Source: Cystobasidiopsis lactophilus (taxonomy: Eukaryota > Basidiomycota > Agaricostilbomycetes > Agaricostilbales > Chionosphaeraceae). Taken from it: a stretch of 64,000 bases of DNA. Positions 42,967-55,599 of this stretch are shown here, piece after piece. The notes below the pieces were generated by a model. It made no database searches. It saw only the letters and a program-made list of their open reading frames with translations, and was not told the DNA's origin. Positions within the stretch are counted from its first letter, which is position 1, and the number at the start of each line of letters is the position of its first letter. The stretch spans positions 1,916,677 to 1,980,676 of the forward strand of contig BCIO01000003.1 in NCBI GenBank assembly GCA_001599975.1, given 5' to 3'. The position numbers and the translations under genes were made by a program.

Positions 42967-45150
42967 ATGAGCGCGTCCTTTGCTTCAGCAGCAGCCATGT
43001 CGACGACGATGAGCCACGCGCAGGGCCGAGCGCCCATCTCGAGCGCGCTGCAAAAGACGGTGCCGCACCCGCCTTTGCCTTTGGACGCCCGCAACGGGTT
43101 CTCCAACCTGGTGCTCGCCGCGCTGGTGCTGCTCTTCCCCTTCGTGGCCGTCCGCTTCATCCCGTTCTTGAGCATCGGCTTTTACTCCTATATCTTCCTC
43201 GTCCTCTTGACGGGCTTGCCGGTGACGGTGGCTTACTGGCTCGCCGTGTCCAACTACTTGGCGGGAGTGAAGGAGCCCCAAAAGCTGCCCAACAAGCCGC
43301 AGTCCGACTACCTCACCCTGAAGCAGCCCGAGCTCATTCGCGAGTACAAGGACAAGAAGATCCCCATGCAGGTCGCCTACGACGCTTACTTTGACAACAA
43401 GCTCGACTTCAAAGGTTGGTTCTCCCCTGCCCTTTTGACACCTGTCACTCATGGATGTCTTGCGTTGGACTTGTGGCCAACAGGGGACGTGCTCGAGGCA
43501 TTGGAGTACAGACACGATTGGGCCACCTTCAACTTCACCCCCGAGATCTGGAAGGTGCGTTTTGACCCTTACTCAACATGTCAAAATGGACTCTTTGCTC
43601 ATGTTTGTTCCCGCGGTCGGCGCACAGTTCCTGTTCACCGGCTTCTTCCCCGACGTCCTCCGCCACACCCGGGAGCAAGACACTTCCCAGATCCGGGACA
43701 ACTACGACCGGGGGACCGACTTCTACTACTACTTCTTGGGACCGCGCATGATCTACACCTCGGGCGTGGTGTCCGACCCCATGGTGGAGGAGACCTTGGA
43801 GGAGCTGCAGGACAACAAGCTCGCTTTGGTCTGCCACAAGCTCGACCTCAAGCCCACCGACCGCCTGTTGGACATCGGCTGCGGCTGGGGCACCCTGGTC
43901 GCCTACGCCGCCAAGAACTTTGGGTGCGACGTCACCGGCCTGACCCTGGCCCAGACCGGCGCCGCGTTTGGGAACGAGCGCATCAAGGCGAACGGCGTCA
44001 GCCCGGACAAGGCCCGCATCCTCTGCCGCGACTACCGGGACATGCCCACCGAGTCCAAGTTCACCAAGATTGTCAGCTTGGAAATGGCAGAGGTGCGTCC
44101 TTCCTCTCCTTTCATTCATCATCGATTTCTGAATTGCTGTTTCGGTTGCGACCACACAGCACGTCGGCGTGTTGAAATACTCCAGCTTCCTCAACCAGAT
44201 TTACGACCTGCTCGACGACAACGGCACCTTTGTCTTCCAGGTCGCCGGCTTGAGGCCCAGCTGGCAGTTCGAGGACCTCGTCTGGGTTGGTTGCTCTTTC
44301 CCTCCTCCCCAATCAGTTTACTCCTCTTTTCTGATTCCGCGACTGCGACCAACAGGGTCTGTTCATGAACAAATACATCTTCCGTGCGTCGATCTTTGCC
44401 TACCTTAGCTAAAGAGACTTGGCTTATCATACTGGGTGCACGCACAGCCGGCGCTGACGCCTCGTGCTCCCTCGGCTGGGTCATCAACAAGCTCGAAGCT
44501 GCCGGCTTTGAAGTCCAAAACGTCGACGTCCTCGGCGTGCATTACGGCGCCACCATCTTCAGGTTCGCGCGGCCTCCTTTCCTCGAGCACTTCCTTCGTG
44601 AGATGCTCACCTGCGATGTGCGAGCAGATGGTACAAGAACTGGCTGACGAACAAGGACAAGGTGGTCGCTAAATACGGCGAGCGCTTGTTCCGCATCTGG
44701 GCCTACTTCTTGGCCAGCTCCGTCATCGTCGCCAGGTTCGTCCTCTCCCCTCCCTTTTTCCAACTTTTTTGCTAGGCAGGATTTGGACTGATTGGTTGCG
44801 AACAGACAAGGAGGCTCGTCATTATTCCAGGTTCGTTCTTGACTTGCCACCGTTAGCTCTGAAGAGCTAAATGATGCTCAAAAACGAACAGATCACTCTG
44901 CACAAAAACGTGGGTTCTGCTCTAACCATAGCTCAATGGAGCTACGTTGAGATTGTATTGTCCCCTCAGTTGAACGCCTACCACCGCATCGAGGGCCAGC
45001 CTTCGCACTCGTCCATCCACATCGGCAAGCGGCCCGAGGTCCAGTGAGTGGCGACGCTCCACTCTTAGGTCTTGACTTTGCCTTTGACCTGCGTGATTGC
45101 CTTGCCCTCACAGATTGATCGACGCCCAGCAAGACTATGAGAAGCACTAA
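42967..45150 (+). CDS. MTS1: Sphingolipid C9-methyltransferase
   Basis: Adds the 9-methyl group to the sphingoid base of fungal glucosylceramide, at the ER membrane. The N-terminus has a hydrophobic pair (LVLAALVLLFPFVAVRFIPF and FYSYIFLVLLTGLPVTVAYW). The conserved core starts FNFTPEIWKFLFTGFFPDVL, then YDRGTDFYYYFLGPRMIYTS. The SAM motif is RLLDIGCGWGTLVAYAA, followed by CDVTGLTLAQT and KIVSLEMAEHVGV. Later exons have GLFMNKYIFPGADASCSLGW, the WYKNWLTNK segment, FRIWAYFLASSVIVARQGGS and an end with HRIEGQPSHSSIHIGKR. One exon is only 18 nt (44892-44909, encoding ITLHKN). Identity is secure; the first ATG in frame is taken as start. Confidence 0.92.
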
Positions 45151-45450
45151 AATGCCCGACATCTCGCCCACTCCAAAAATTATAGACTTTCACACCTCCG
45201 CCTCCTCGCCACCATCAATTAGATCTCTCTTTTCACTACGGCGTTTCCTGTTAACATTCATTTCTTCATTTGGGATAAATCAAGAGAATGGGTTTTTTGG
45301 GTGGCAAACGAAATCGGAGGGTCCGACCTGAACGAGTAAAACGAAGTTCTCCCTCAATGAGACTCACTTTAGAAAATAAGACGACTGTTTCTTGGCATTT
45401 TGATTTCCCTTCTTCAACATTGCTACAAGTTCTGCGAGGCACTAAGAGTT
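45151..45450. other. Intergenic, convergent ends
   Basis: About 300 bp between the stops of the sphingolipid methyltransferase (+) and a transporter (-). A/T-richer than the flanks, presumably both 3' UTRs. Confidence 0.4.
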
Positions 45451-47332
45451 TCATGAGCGGGTAGTCTCCAAAGCGATGGCCTCTGCCTCGGTCGTTTCGT
45501 TGCTGCTCCCATCTCCCACCACCCCCAAATGCCGACAGAAGACCAAGGTGATGACGATGGCCAAGCCAACGCAGCCCGTTGCTGCCCACCCCACCGCCTT
45601 GTACCCATTCAGCAGCGCCTGGTGAGCATCAACGCCTTGCTTGACCTCTTGCGAAGTCACTGCGTTCGCTATTGACGAACAAACTGCCAGGCCTAGGGCC
45701 GAAGCAAGCCTGAAGGGAAGCTTAGTCGGACAACCGCGGTGGCGACTGGGTGCTAGGAACTCACTTCGTGGCCGTGTTGAAGAGAGCGCCAGCCATGCTC
45801 TGGGTTTTGGGGTCCGCGCATTTGGAAATTTGGACACTTGCCACCGTGTACTATACCGCAATCATGAGGTCGCGGTCCCAATCGCTATTGAATGTGGGAA
45901 ACGCACGATAAAGTCTGGGCCAGCGACGAGCAGGATGGTAGGGAAGAGCATAGCCCAATAGCTGACGTGCTCTTTCAAGAAGCTGAAGATGATGGCTGAA
46001 GGTAGAAGGACGAAGAGGCCGACGCCAATGATCCAGATGCCGTTGACTCTCGACAGCAGCCCTGATATCCCAGCTCAACTGAAGCTCCTTCGAAGATCAG
46101 ACAGGATACTTACAGCCCGCCATCAACGCAAACACGGCGCCGCTGAAGATGTCGGGCAAAAATGCGACAGCCGCCTGGAAAGGCGAGTAGGACAGGCCCA
46201 ATTGCTGTGGGAGTGACAGTGAGCAGACCACGACGATGACGAAGAAAGCGAGCCAAACCTACCATGTAGAGATTGATGAAGTACTCTATGGTTTGTAACG
46301 GTACATTGGACAGGAAGGCGAGGGCGAGCATTGGCATAAAGGTGGGAGCGCCCAGGAGCGTCAAGCTGACAAGCGGCACGCGGTTGCGTCGCTCGAGGCG
46401 TCGCTCGTGCCATAGGAAGCCACCAATTAACGAGAATGAGATCGGCAAGAAGGCCAGAATGTACGGCGTCAGCCATCCCTCGGGAGCCGCTTGAGAGTCC
46501 AGGAGCGCGAAGTTGAGCAAGAGCAAGCCTGAGGTGGCGATTCCAGCTCCAATCCAGTCGACGCTTCGATCTCGCTCCAGCACATCCTCTGTACCGTTCA
46601 TCAAAGAGCGTCAATGCGAACAGTGCGGGACACGTACGGTTTTTGGGCAGAGCAAGCCAGCTAAAGAGGATCGCCACGAGGCCCAACGCTGCTTCCAAAA
46701 AGAACGCTCCTCTCCAGGTGAGATTCGCAAAAGCAGAAGACAGCATCAAGCCTCCAAGATATCCCATCAATTGACCAGCACCTAGAATGGCGAACGCAAC
46801 ATTCTTTTTGGGGCCAGCTGAAATCTCAGCACCGAGGATTCCGCTGCCTGCAGGCGTGAAGAGAGCGGGCCCAAGTCCCAGCAAGGTGGTGCTGGGGTAA
46901 ATCTCAGTCAGTTGCCAACCTCGACACGGACACCTGGCTTACAAGATGACCAGCGCCACAAAATTTCGACAGAGCGCGATGGCAAAGGAACAGACGGCAA
47001 AGATGACTGCGCCGACCAAGAAGCAAAGGCTTCGACCATAGACGTCTGTCGAAAAGAGACATCACTTGAGCTCCTCCTATAAAGCTCAACAAGGGAGTCC
47101 AGTCACCACTCAAACGACCTCCCAACAGAAGCATTACAGCGGAAGAAAGGTTGTACAGTGATACCGGCCATACGAGAGCCTCATTGCTGATGTGCAGGTC
47201 CCGTTGAATGAGGGGTAGCAGGATCGAAATGGCCCCAGTGAAATACGACGACAAGATTGTCGCGGCAGAGACTGCTGCGATCAAAGTGTTGTCGGTCTTC
47301 CAAGCGCCTCGAAATGGCATGGTCGTGGGCAT
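45451..47332 (-). CDS. Major facilitator transporter, DHA2-type (second copy)
   Basis: Predicted 12-14 TM carrier. It starts MPTTMPFRGAWKTDNTLIAA. The first helix exon has TILSSYFTGAISILLPLIQR, then the DHA2-typical block RDLHISNEALVWPVSLYNLS with motif A-like LLGGRLSG. Later exons hold GILGAEISAGPKKNVAFAIL, GAFFLEAALGLVAILFSWLA and TSGLLLLNFALLDSQAAPEG, and end in GYKAVGWAATGCVGLAIVIT with a hydrophilic tail finishing ALETTRS. At least five introns. It resembles the transporter at 14840-16758 in architecture, but the two are not recent duplicates by eye. Substrate unknown. Confidence 0.82.
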
Positions 47333-47724
47333 GGTAAGCCGGAGCCCAGGAAAGCAGGGGGGGTTTAAGAGTTCTATTGCACAAGCGTATCCCCACGAGC
47401 TCAGAGAGCTGCGACAAGCGGTAATAGTAAGCACTGGAACAAAATTAATGGATGGGGCGTGGCGCGCTCGATGGCTGCTTTCAGCGCATGAAGCTTAGAC
47501 AGAGACTCGAGGTCCTGAATCAAATCACAAAAAGAATGTCGACGGCAATAGAGAAAGGTGGCCGCAGGAAGGCTAGCAAATGAAGCTGAGCCGGCACTCC
47601 GCCGCCAAGTTGAACTTGAAGTTATAATGTGGCGGGATTCTGCACTATGGCCGGCGTAAGCACAGTTATAGGCACGGTACAACTAGAATATTGCAGAACA
47701 GTACGAGCGAATCTAGATAACAAA
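47333..47724. other. Intergenic
   Basis: About 390 bp between the transporter start and the stop of VIP1, both on the minus strand. No gene seen; the promoter of the transporter should lie here. Confidence 0.4.
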
Positions 47725-50700
47725 TCATTTGGGCGAGCTGCTAGCAACGCTGGCCGACTCGGATGGCACCGCCGAAGGCGGCACAGAGCCTGCGTTGCTG
47801 TATGTCGAAACAGGCCGACTGCTCTGGACGCTGTTGTTGCCGGGAGCTACGAAGTGCCGAAGCTGGGTTGTTTGGTCCTCCTTGCCCAAGAACAGGACGT
47901 CGCCTTCAACGGGAAGCAAGCCTTCGTAGGGCGTCGTGCTCTTCTTCAAAATTTCGGAATAAATAGTATGTCGGGAAAGCTTGCTGATGGCCTCAGGGAG
48001 CTTGATGTGATTTGTCAGAACGCTGCCAGACAGTGCGTCGTCAGTAGACATCCTGTAGCCGGGAGACATCCCAACTCACCGACGAGGTTGCACTTGGAGA
48101 GCATGCTTGGCATCCAAGCTGACGTCCAGAGGAAAGGCGTGCGCCCCTTCGCTTAGCGAAATCCGAACGGAGAACTCCTTCTCGGCCTCCTTGCCGAACC
48201 GCTCGTACACTTCAAACGTGATGTAGGCCTGAGAGATTGTGGGTTAGCTTCCTGAAAACAACGGCTGAAGCCCACACACAAGGTAGTCCAACTCGGGAAT
48301 CTGGGGCATGACAATTTGCAGGTCCGAGAATAGCACCAAGTTGACCAGAGTTTGACTGTTCACTTGGTCAGACACTACCTCGACGAGCAGGCAGCATTAG
48401 GCTCACATATGAGACTCTTTCGTGAAGTAGTAGTTGCCCAGGCCCTCCGATTGTTGGGATGCTTGCTTGAGGTCTTCGATGATCCGGGACAGCAGAGGCA
48501 GCGATGTGAGAAGGCCGATTTCTTCCTTCTCTTCCTTCTCTATACCGTACTCCTGCGGAGCAACTGTTGTTGCTAGTCAAAACCTGGTGCCATTAGAGCT
48601 TGAGAGAAGGCACGAACTGAAATCAAAGAGCTCCTTGGCCCGGCGATACAGCTCCTTCAACTTGGTCGGAGGAGCAGCATTCTTAGTGTCACTGCTCATT
48701 GACGCTGTGCTGACGGAGCTGGACAAAGATCCCTCTTGCGGGCTGAAGATAGTCTCCAAGAAGACGCGGCTGGTGCGAATTGTCAGGGCCGGAGAACACC
48801 TTCGCAAGAAGCGACCTACTTGTGCAGCGCATCGTATTTGAGCGAGTCGTAGAGTTCCGACACCTTTAAAGCAAGGTCGGAAAGGCTTTATGGCCGAAGC
48901 AAGAAATTGCTCACCCGCGAGGGATCAAACTTTTCAGGTTCCACGTCGCAAAACTCGTTGAAATGCTTTTCCCAGCGCTCTGGTGGAGCTTTTCAGCTGC
49001 ATTCATCACTTTGAAAGGCGAACTCACCTCGCCACAGGACAGGGTGTTCGCCACAGCACCTGGAACCCAAATCGGCACACTCTCACAGAGTTAGAAGTTG
49101 CGAACGCACCATCTTGTTTGGATCGCATCGACATCTAAAGTCTGCCAGTTCTTGTTCATGAGGCCTCGGTGGTAGCGCATCAGCTCCATCGTCTTGGCCA
49201 CGACCTGAACCATTCTCTCCCAATCAGACAATGTGGCTGAAAAACGCGCGCATGGGGCACATACCACCAATGGCTCCTCGTCTGGCACCGGCCAGCAGAA
49301 CTCTGGACGCTTGCATTCGCCCGGCCTGAACAAGGTCTTGAGTCGCTTCTTGACCATGTCCATCTGCCCGCTCTCTCAGCATCTGGCGATTTCTCCACCG
49401 ACGAGGCGCTACACACCGGCTCCTTTGCAGCGTTGGAGTCGTCAAGCAAGTCTTTGCGGATCATTAGCGGGTGCTCTTTAGGATTCTCGGCCTTGGGGTC
49501 GTCAAGCAGAGCGGCGCCGAAGGTTTCCGCGGTAGCGATGACACGACGCCTTAAAACCAAAGAATTAGCATTGGGCAAGAGGACACATCAGTTTGCTTAC
49601 TCTGAGCTAGAGAACAAAGACACGTTGTTGAGGATTGATCTGTCGAGCGTCGAGCCGTGAGTGAAACTCGTGCACAATGTCTGGCGAACGCACTTGTTCA
49701 TGATCAAAAGGTCCTTTCGGATGTTTTCGCCGATATCACGAGACTGGTAGCGGGCAGCGTGGGTGTACTGCGATGCGATGTCAGCGTTCGGTCCGCGAAG
49801 CCTTCGTTTGACCTACTTCGCCGCCCCATTTGACGATCAGTTGAATCTTCTCGCAGTTGCCGTTGGCGTCGAAGCTTGGTTTGAGCTGAATCTTGGTGCC
49901 CGTGAAGTCAACCTTCTTGGCGAGAATTTGCTTCAGGTTCGTTAGCTTGTCCACGTCGGCGCCCTCCACAGTCAAGGCGGCGTCGGCGGCATCGGAGACG
50001 TATTGCAGCTGCTCTGGTTTGCGGAGAATGATTTCGTCTCGGCGGCCTTGAAGCAGCTTGATGAACGGCTTGCTGCAGGCATCGGCGCCCTTGAAGGCAA
50101 ACTTGAGTTTCATCTTTGGCGTGCGGTCGGCGTGGCGGAAAACCGTAACAACGCTATGGACACGCCAGGACTTGGTGGCGGAAGTATCGGTGGGAGAGGG
50201 CGTCTTGCCGCCGGAAAGCACCGGTGTCTTGGGAATAGTCGGCAGCTGGACCTGACAAAATTTGGCCAGGCTACGAGACCCTTTGAGCGCAGGTCTAGAA
50301 TCGAGAACAGCAACTCTCACATTTCGGCGCATTTGTCGCTGCTCTCTGTGGTCAGCCTCAAGCAAAAGGCATAATGTCGACGAAGCTTACTAGTAGTAGT
50401 CATTGCCTTTGACAAACGACCAGCCATTCACGTCAATGACATACGACTTGCCATTGGCACGGAGCACATCGAAGCCGCAGATGTTTTGCTTGAAGGCTTT
50501 CGAAATGTCTTCTGCCATCTTGCGCTCTTCGGGCGTGAGCTCGCAGATGAAGCGGATCTCTTTGCCGTCTGTGTTCCTTCGGACAACACCATCGACTACA
50601 GGCGACTTGCGAGTCTCTGCGTGCGCAAAGTTCGGGCCGAGCGTGTAGATCTTGATGTCCTCCGCGTTTTCAACTGTCAGGGCCGACTGATTCAGCAAAT

Positions 50701-51683
50701 GGAACCAGATGGAGTCAGTCTAACTCACCATCCATGAACTTCTCGTAGACATACGAGCCATCGGTGCGGATGTTCGTCAAGTTGGGATCGTGCTCGCTCG
50801 ACTTGTTGCCAATCTACCAACGCGTTTGAGCTTTCTGGGCGGCGTTTAGTTAAAAGAAACGACACTGACCTTTCGGAAGAGCTTTCGACCGCCACCGCCA
50901 CGGCGTTTCGAAAAATAAATGTACACATTATGGTCTTCACCAGACACCGGCTTCTCGACGAACGACTTGTCCAGCGTCTTGTGGCCTACACTGAGGACTT
51001 CGTCGTTCTTCATCTTGGGCTCGATGAAGGGTTTGGGCTCGTTCACTTTGATCTTGAACTCGCGCTCCAGGCGGTCGGCCACACGTGGGTCCAACTTTGG
51101 CCCTCCGTCGCGATTGACCTCGATGCGCTTAGGCGTAGGCACCCCAATAGCCTCCAAGACCATGGCGACAACGCGGCGGTCCCAGAACACCTTTTGGATC
51201 GACAAATCGTTGATGCAGACCGGCTTGCGCAGGGCAATCTAGGCGAAGGTCCGGAATCAGACATAAGCACCCTCATCGGCGACCAAACAAACTTACATAT
51301 TCAATTGCCTTGTCCATGGGAAAGCCAGTGCTGTAGAACGCGACCAGGAAGTCGCAGATAGGCTGCTTCAATTTAAGCCTTAATCCGATTTTCACCCAGC
51401 GCTGAGACCAACCCAATTCTCGATGTCTGCCTCTCACAAATGAGACCAAGGCGTGTGCAATGCAGCAGGCAGCTCACCTTCGTCCAAGATGACCTTGTCG
51501 CCAAAGACGATCACGTCAAACTTCTTCATGTCGAGAAGCCGGTTCAGAATGTTCCGCATTGGCTTGGATCTTGAGGGCAGGGTACATTCAGACGGACTAG
51601 CTAGAGACTTGGCAGAGCGACTCAACACACCTGGCCTTCCTATCCATGGCGCAGACGCCCAAGCGAATGAGAGGCTGCTCCAT
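47725..51683 (-). CDS. VIP1: Inositol hexakisphosphate / PP-IP5 kinase Vip1
   Basis: Bifunctional kinase and histidine-acid-phosphatase that makes and breaks inositol pyrophosphates, acting in phosphate sensing and morphogenesis. Starts [17 protein letters not shown]. The kinase part shows [34 protein letters not shown] with [12 protein letters not shown], and an ATP-grasp core with [20 protein letters not shown] and [19 protein letters not shown]. The phosphatase part has [20 protein letters not shown] (catalytic RHADRTP) and [15 protein letters not shown], and late exons with [10 protein letters not shown] and [20 protein letters not shown]. It ends in a Ser-rich tail. More than ten introns; roughly 1050 residues. 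The start may be further upstream, since the frame is open before the ATG. Confidence 0.9.
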
Positions 51684-51885
51684 GTTTGAAGCGCGGAGAG
51701 GTTCTTCCAGCGCAATCAAGCCGTCTCTATCTCTCGCAAATCTAACAGCGCACTAAAAGGAACAGATGGACAGGCTCGAATTAAGCCCTTGGTCGTGCGA
51801 GAGAGCGGTTTTCTCTGCGAGTTGAGCACTCGGAGAGCGGATGGACGAATGCGCCACTTGAGGGTTTCATGCAATGCAATCTAGA

Positions 51886-52966
51886 TCACAGATGGGCTAT
51901 GAGAGAGCCGAAGAAGCTAAAAGCGGCAACTGAGGCCGGGATGGGAGAGCCCAATGTGAATCCAGCGCTTGACAGCGAGCTGGGCTCAGTGTTGCTGCTA
52001 GGTGGCGAGGAGGACGAAGGCGACGTAGTCGTCCTGTTATCTCTATGAATAAAGGCTAAGGTGGTCGTAAAGGTAGAGGAACTGAGGGGAATTGAGCGCG
52101 GCTCTAAGCGGTCGAGAAAGGACAGGCCTACCTCACGCTTCAAAGGTGTAGTTCAAAGCCCTTCGGCCCGTCAGCGACCACGTCAGGTTGGTGATGACAA
52201 CATTCTTGTCCGTTGTCGGGGCGCCATTCAGAGCCGTGAACTATGACAAATGTCAGTTTAGCGCCTTCGACTTGGGCGCGAACCTACAGCAGACGGAGTC
52301 AAGTCCAGGCTGTACGGTGAGAGCACGTATTTGGCATCGAAGCCATCAATGAGGTCTGTTAAAGGCAATGAGACAGGATCAGGGACCCAAAAGGAGAGCA
52401 CTTACACATCAAAACCGAGTTGCCGTTCGCCGGGTTGGTGGCATTCACTTCGGCGCCACAGTAATTCTCTGCCGCCAGGGTGTAGTTGTTGCCAAAGTCG
52501 GCCATCATAGCGGACACGTTAGGAGCAAAAGCGAACCAGGTGTCGTCCTACGTTAATCTAAGCAAAGACAGTATCTGTTCAGAGTGAGTGAACGAACGTA
52601 GTGCAAGCGACACCAAGAGACGCCGTTGGTCGAGTCACGCGTGCTGTTCGTAGAGAACCAGCTGCCTATGCCTTGCTGCGAGCCATTCTGGGAGGAGAAG
52701 GTTGGCAAAGAGGCGACGTCAAGGGTGGTAAACGACGGGTCGGCGGACGGGCTGGGTGAGGCTGCGCTTGAAGTGGTGGAAGAAGCCTGACTGACAGAAG
52801 CAGATGAAGAGCTAGAGCTGGTAGACTCCGAAAGGGGGGCGTTCGAAAGAGTTGACAGGCTGTCGAAAGTGGAAGTGAAAGGGGCCAAGAAGGAGGACGC
52901 GCTATCCAACGGCGCCGCTTCGCTTTGGGGTAGGGCGAGCGCTATCAGAGCCAGCAGAGGAAGCAT
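51886..52966 (-). CDS. Secreted GPI-type protein with double-psi beta-barrel features
   Basis: The N-terminus MLPLLALIALALPQSEA is a signal peptide, followed by a long Ser/Thr-rich mucin-like stretch. A globular core has DDTWFAFAPNVSAMMADFGN, CGAEVNATNPANGNS and YSLDLTPSAFTALNG, which resembles the RlpA/expansin-like double-psi beta-barrel (a DLTPSAF-type end of the barrel). The C-terminus is Ser-rich and ends in a hydrophobic tail (SVAAFSFFGSLIAHL), suggesting a GPI signal. At least four introns. It is probably a cell-surface protein; the barrel assignment rests on a few short motifs and is tentative. Confidence 0.65.
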
Positions 52967-53329
52967 TTTGGATCACTTGGTAGCAGAACAAGCATTGTTG
53001 ACTGGGCGTTTTTCCATAGCAGCGTCATAGGTTGGTCTGTGCTCTACGACGGCAATTACAGGGAGCAGCACGTCTTCTGGGCACCTAACGAGCTAGCAAA
53101 AGGTTGTAGCCATGCACATTCCTGTCAAAAGCTTAGGAGCAGGCCAGGCGCGCATATACAACAAGCCACTGAGAGGTCATCGTTCGAGTGAGAGAGGGGC
53201 GACGCGCGTTTTGGGTAGCTTTATGTATTAATGCAAGGGGGAGAAGAAAGTGGTGCTTGAAGTTATTCAATATGATGGGGGGAACACAAGGTATGATATA
53301 GAAACAGAACGACGTGGTGTGGTGCCAGT
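52967..53329. other. Intergenic
   Basis: About 360 bp between two minus-strand genes, A/T-richer than the flanks (tatgtattaatgc near 53222). It should hold the 3' UTR of PYM1 and the promoter of the GPI-type gene. Confidence 0.4.
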
Positions 53330-54349
53330 TCAAGCTGCCGACACGGGCACTTGATCCCTGGCCGGGCGGGCATCGCCAACGGAGAACTTGTGCGCCTCCG
53401 TTTCCCCTGGGCCAGCTTCGACTTCCTCGTCGTGGGCGTTGGCTAGCGGGTGGGACAGGTGCACCGGCTCGTCCGGCAGGTTGGAGGTAGGCAAAGCGGC
53501 CGAGTTGGGGAAGTCGACGGCGTTCTCGTCCTCAATCATCTCCAAGGCGGCTTTGGAGGGCGCAGGGGATGGCTTGTCGGAGGATAGGGAGAGGCTTTCG
53601 AGCTCGGCGATCAGGCTGGGGATGGAGGCCACCTTGTCGGTCTGTTCCGGCAGCAAGGTTTCGCCCTTGCTGGCCTTCTCCTTTAGCTGTTCGGCCTGTG
53701 AGATGCCCATCCATTCTTCAGCTCAACGAAAGCGAGCTTAAGTACGGGCCACTCCTCACCTGTCGGATCTTCTTCTGCAAGGCCCTCGCCTTCTTCTCCG
53801 AGTCCGTCTCCTTCGCTGGCACAACAGGCGCTGGCGCAGCGGCCACAGCGGCAGGAGCGTCGTCCTCCGCCTCCCAGTCGTCCGGCACATTGCCAGCGTC
53901 CTGGACGAGCGACTTGCCAAAGTCCTCCTCCGGCTCGTTGGCGAGCGCCTCCTTGCGCTTCTCCTTCCTCTTGGCGTTCTTCTTCTGGGCGGCGGACATG
54001 GCGGCGTTGGCGATGGCTAGGCTGGCGGCCGAGGGGGCCTTCATGCCGATGACCTGGCCCTTGGGCAGCGCTTTGGCGTCCGCCTCTTGCTGGCGAGAAG
54101 GCCGGAACTTGGCCGCGTCCTCGGGCGGCACAAAGCCAGGCCTGATCTTGCGCTCCTTTCGTATCCTGTACAGTCGAACGTCCGCCAATGTCAGTGGAGG
54201 GAGCAGCATTTAAATTTTTGGGAGAACCAAACTGACGTTCCATCTGGCCGCCGAGATTCTGGGACGTAGCGGTCTGAGCCGTCGAAGCGCTCGACGATGC
54301 CAGAGGTGGTGGCTGTTTTGCCGTGCAGGTCCTTGAAGCTGGGGATCAT
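53330..54349 (-). CDS. PYM1: Pym1 (partner of Y14 and Mago)
   Basis: Ribosome-associated factor that disassembles the exon-junction complex by binding Mago-Y14. The N-terminal exon reads MIPSFKDLHGKTATTSGIVE then RFDGSDRYVPESRRPDGT, and the next RIRKERKIRPGFVPPEDAAK. The RYVP-S-RRPDG followed by basic RPGFVPPEDAAKF is the Mago-binding motif of the family. The middle is Lys/Ala-rich (AMSAAQKKNAKRKEKRKEAL). The C-terminal exon starts AEQLKEKASKGETLLPEQTD, resembling the eIF2A-like end of PYM. Retaining an EJC regulator is consistent with the intron-dense genes around it. Head-to-head with the RHEB gene, only 268 bp apart. Confidence 0.85.
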
Positions 54350-54617
54350 CACTGGCTGGTTGGCGGAGTCCAAAATGCGACGGCGCTGATTCGGCGGCTC
54401 TTGGCCAGCAACGGTCTCAAACTGTTGGGTCGCCGTTGAGCCCAGTGCACCTTGTTGTATAGGTTCCCTCACACACTTCGTCGTCTTCTCCAAAAGCAAA
54501 ACAGCATCGCGGCTGGGACTGCGAGGCAATACACTACACACGGCTGCTAGCGCATCTCCATCTGGCGCCTTCGGAGCTCGCTAGCTTCATCCCCGGTCCA
54601 TAGATTCTGGCGCGACC
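54350..54617. promoter_or_regulatory. Bidirectional promoter PYM1 / RHB1
   Basis: Only 268 bp separate the two divergent start codons, so the promoters must be shared. No TATA box or named motif was identified. Confidence 0.5.
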
Positions 54618-55599
54618 ATGGATCTGACACCTTCAGGTGAGGCTGCGCTACCTTTTGGCGAGGTCTGGGATCTGGCCTAAAGCCACTGCGCACGTACAGG
54701 CAAGAAGATTCCCCCAAAGGAGCGCAAGGTCGCCTTGCTCGGTTCTAGAGCAGTCGGTGCGTCGAGGGCCCTTACCATATCAGCTACTGTCACCGCGCTG
54801 ATGCGTTCTGGTTTGTCATCACACAGGCAAGAGCTCGCTGGTGGTGCAATTCGTGGATAGCCACTTTGTGGAGTCGTACTATGTGCGTCGCTTGTCTACT
54901 ACCTCATGTGCCTCTTCAGAATGCTCATGCCATTTTATGCCCAACGTCCAGCCCACGATCGAGTCGAGCTTCAACAAGAAGATCAAGCTGCGCGGCCAAG
55001 ACTTCTCCCTCGAGATCCACGACACAGCTGGCCAGGTTCGTTGTATCTCCCCCTCCACTTGTCTATGTCTACTCAAGTGGGCTCTGTTGTGTATCTCGAA
55101 CAGGACGAATTCAGCATCCTGCAGTCGAAGCAGGCCGTCGGCTTGCACGGCTGGATCCTCGTGTACAGCGTCACGTCCAAGCAGTCGTTCGAGATGATCT
55201 CCATCATCCGGGACAAGATCCTGGACTACACCGGCATAGACTCGGTCCCTTTGGTGGTTGTGGGCAACAAGTCGGATTTGGACGGACAGAGGTTGGTTTG
55301 CCCTTCACCTATAGACACTCAAGTGTGTGTCTAAGGTTGTTTCCGAATCAACAGACAGGTGGAGTTCGAGGTGGGCAAGGCCAAGGCGGACGAATGGGGG
55401 TGCGCCTTCACCGAGGCCTCGGCCAGGGAGAACGAGAACGTCGCCCGCATCTTCGAGCTCATGGTCGGCGAGGTCGAGAAGGGTTCGTGCTGCTCCCCTT
55501 CACCTTCAGGCAACTTTTTGTCTCAGAAGAAGCTCGATGCGAACAGCCATGAACCCGGAGGAGCGAAAGGCAGAAGGCAGCAAATGCACCATCTCTTAG
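54618..55599 (+). CDS. RHB1: Rheb small GTPase
   Basis: Ras-like GTPase that activates TORC1. G1 is LLGSRAVGKSS, with the Arg that marks Rheb at the position of Ras Gly12. The switch I segment reads YYPTIESSF, followed by NKKIKLRGQDFSLEIHDTAG with G3 DTAGQ. G4 is NKSDL in VVVGNKSDLDGQR, and G5 is EASARENENV. The C-terminus SKCTIS is a CAAX-type box for farnesylation. Six exons, with introns inside the G2 and G3 parts. About 185 residues, the normal size. All guanine-nucleotide boxes are present. Confidence 0.94.

Noticed and set aside
40138-45150. Holo-ACP synthase and sphingolipid methyltransferase as part of a secondary-metabolite cluster
   Set aside because: No polyketide or peptide synthase is nearby. 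The synthase is of the small AcpS type, and the neighbours are housekeeping genes.
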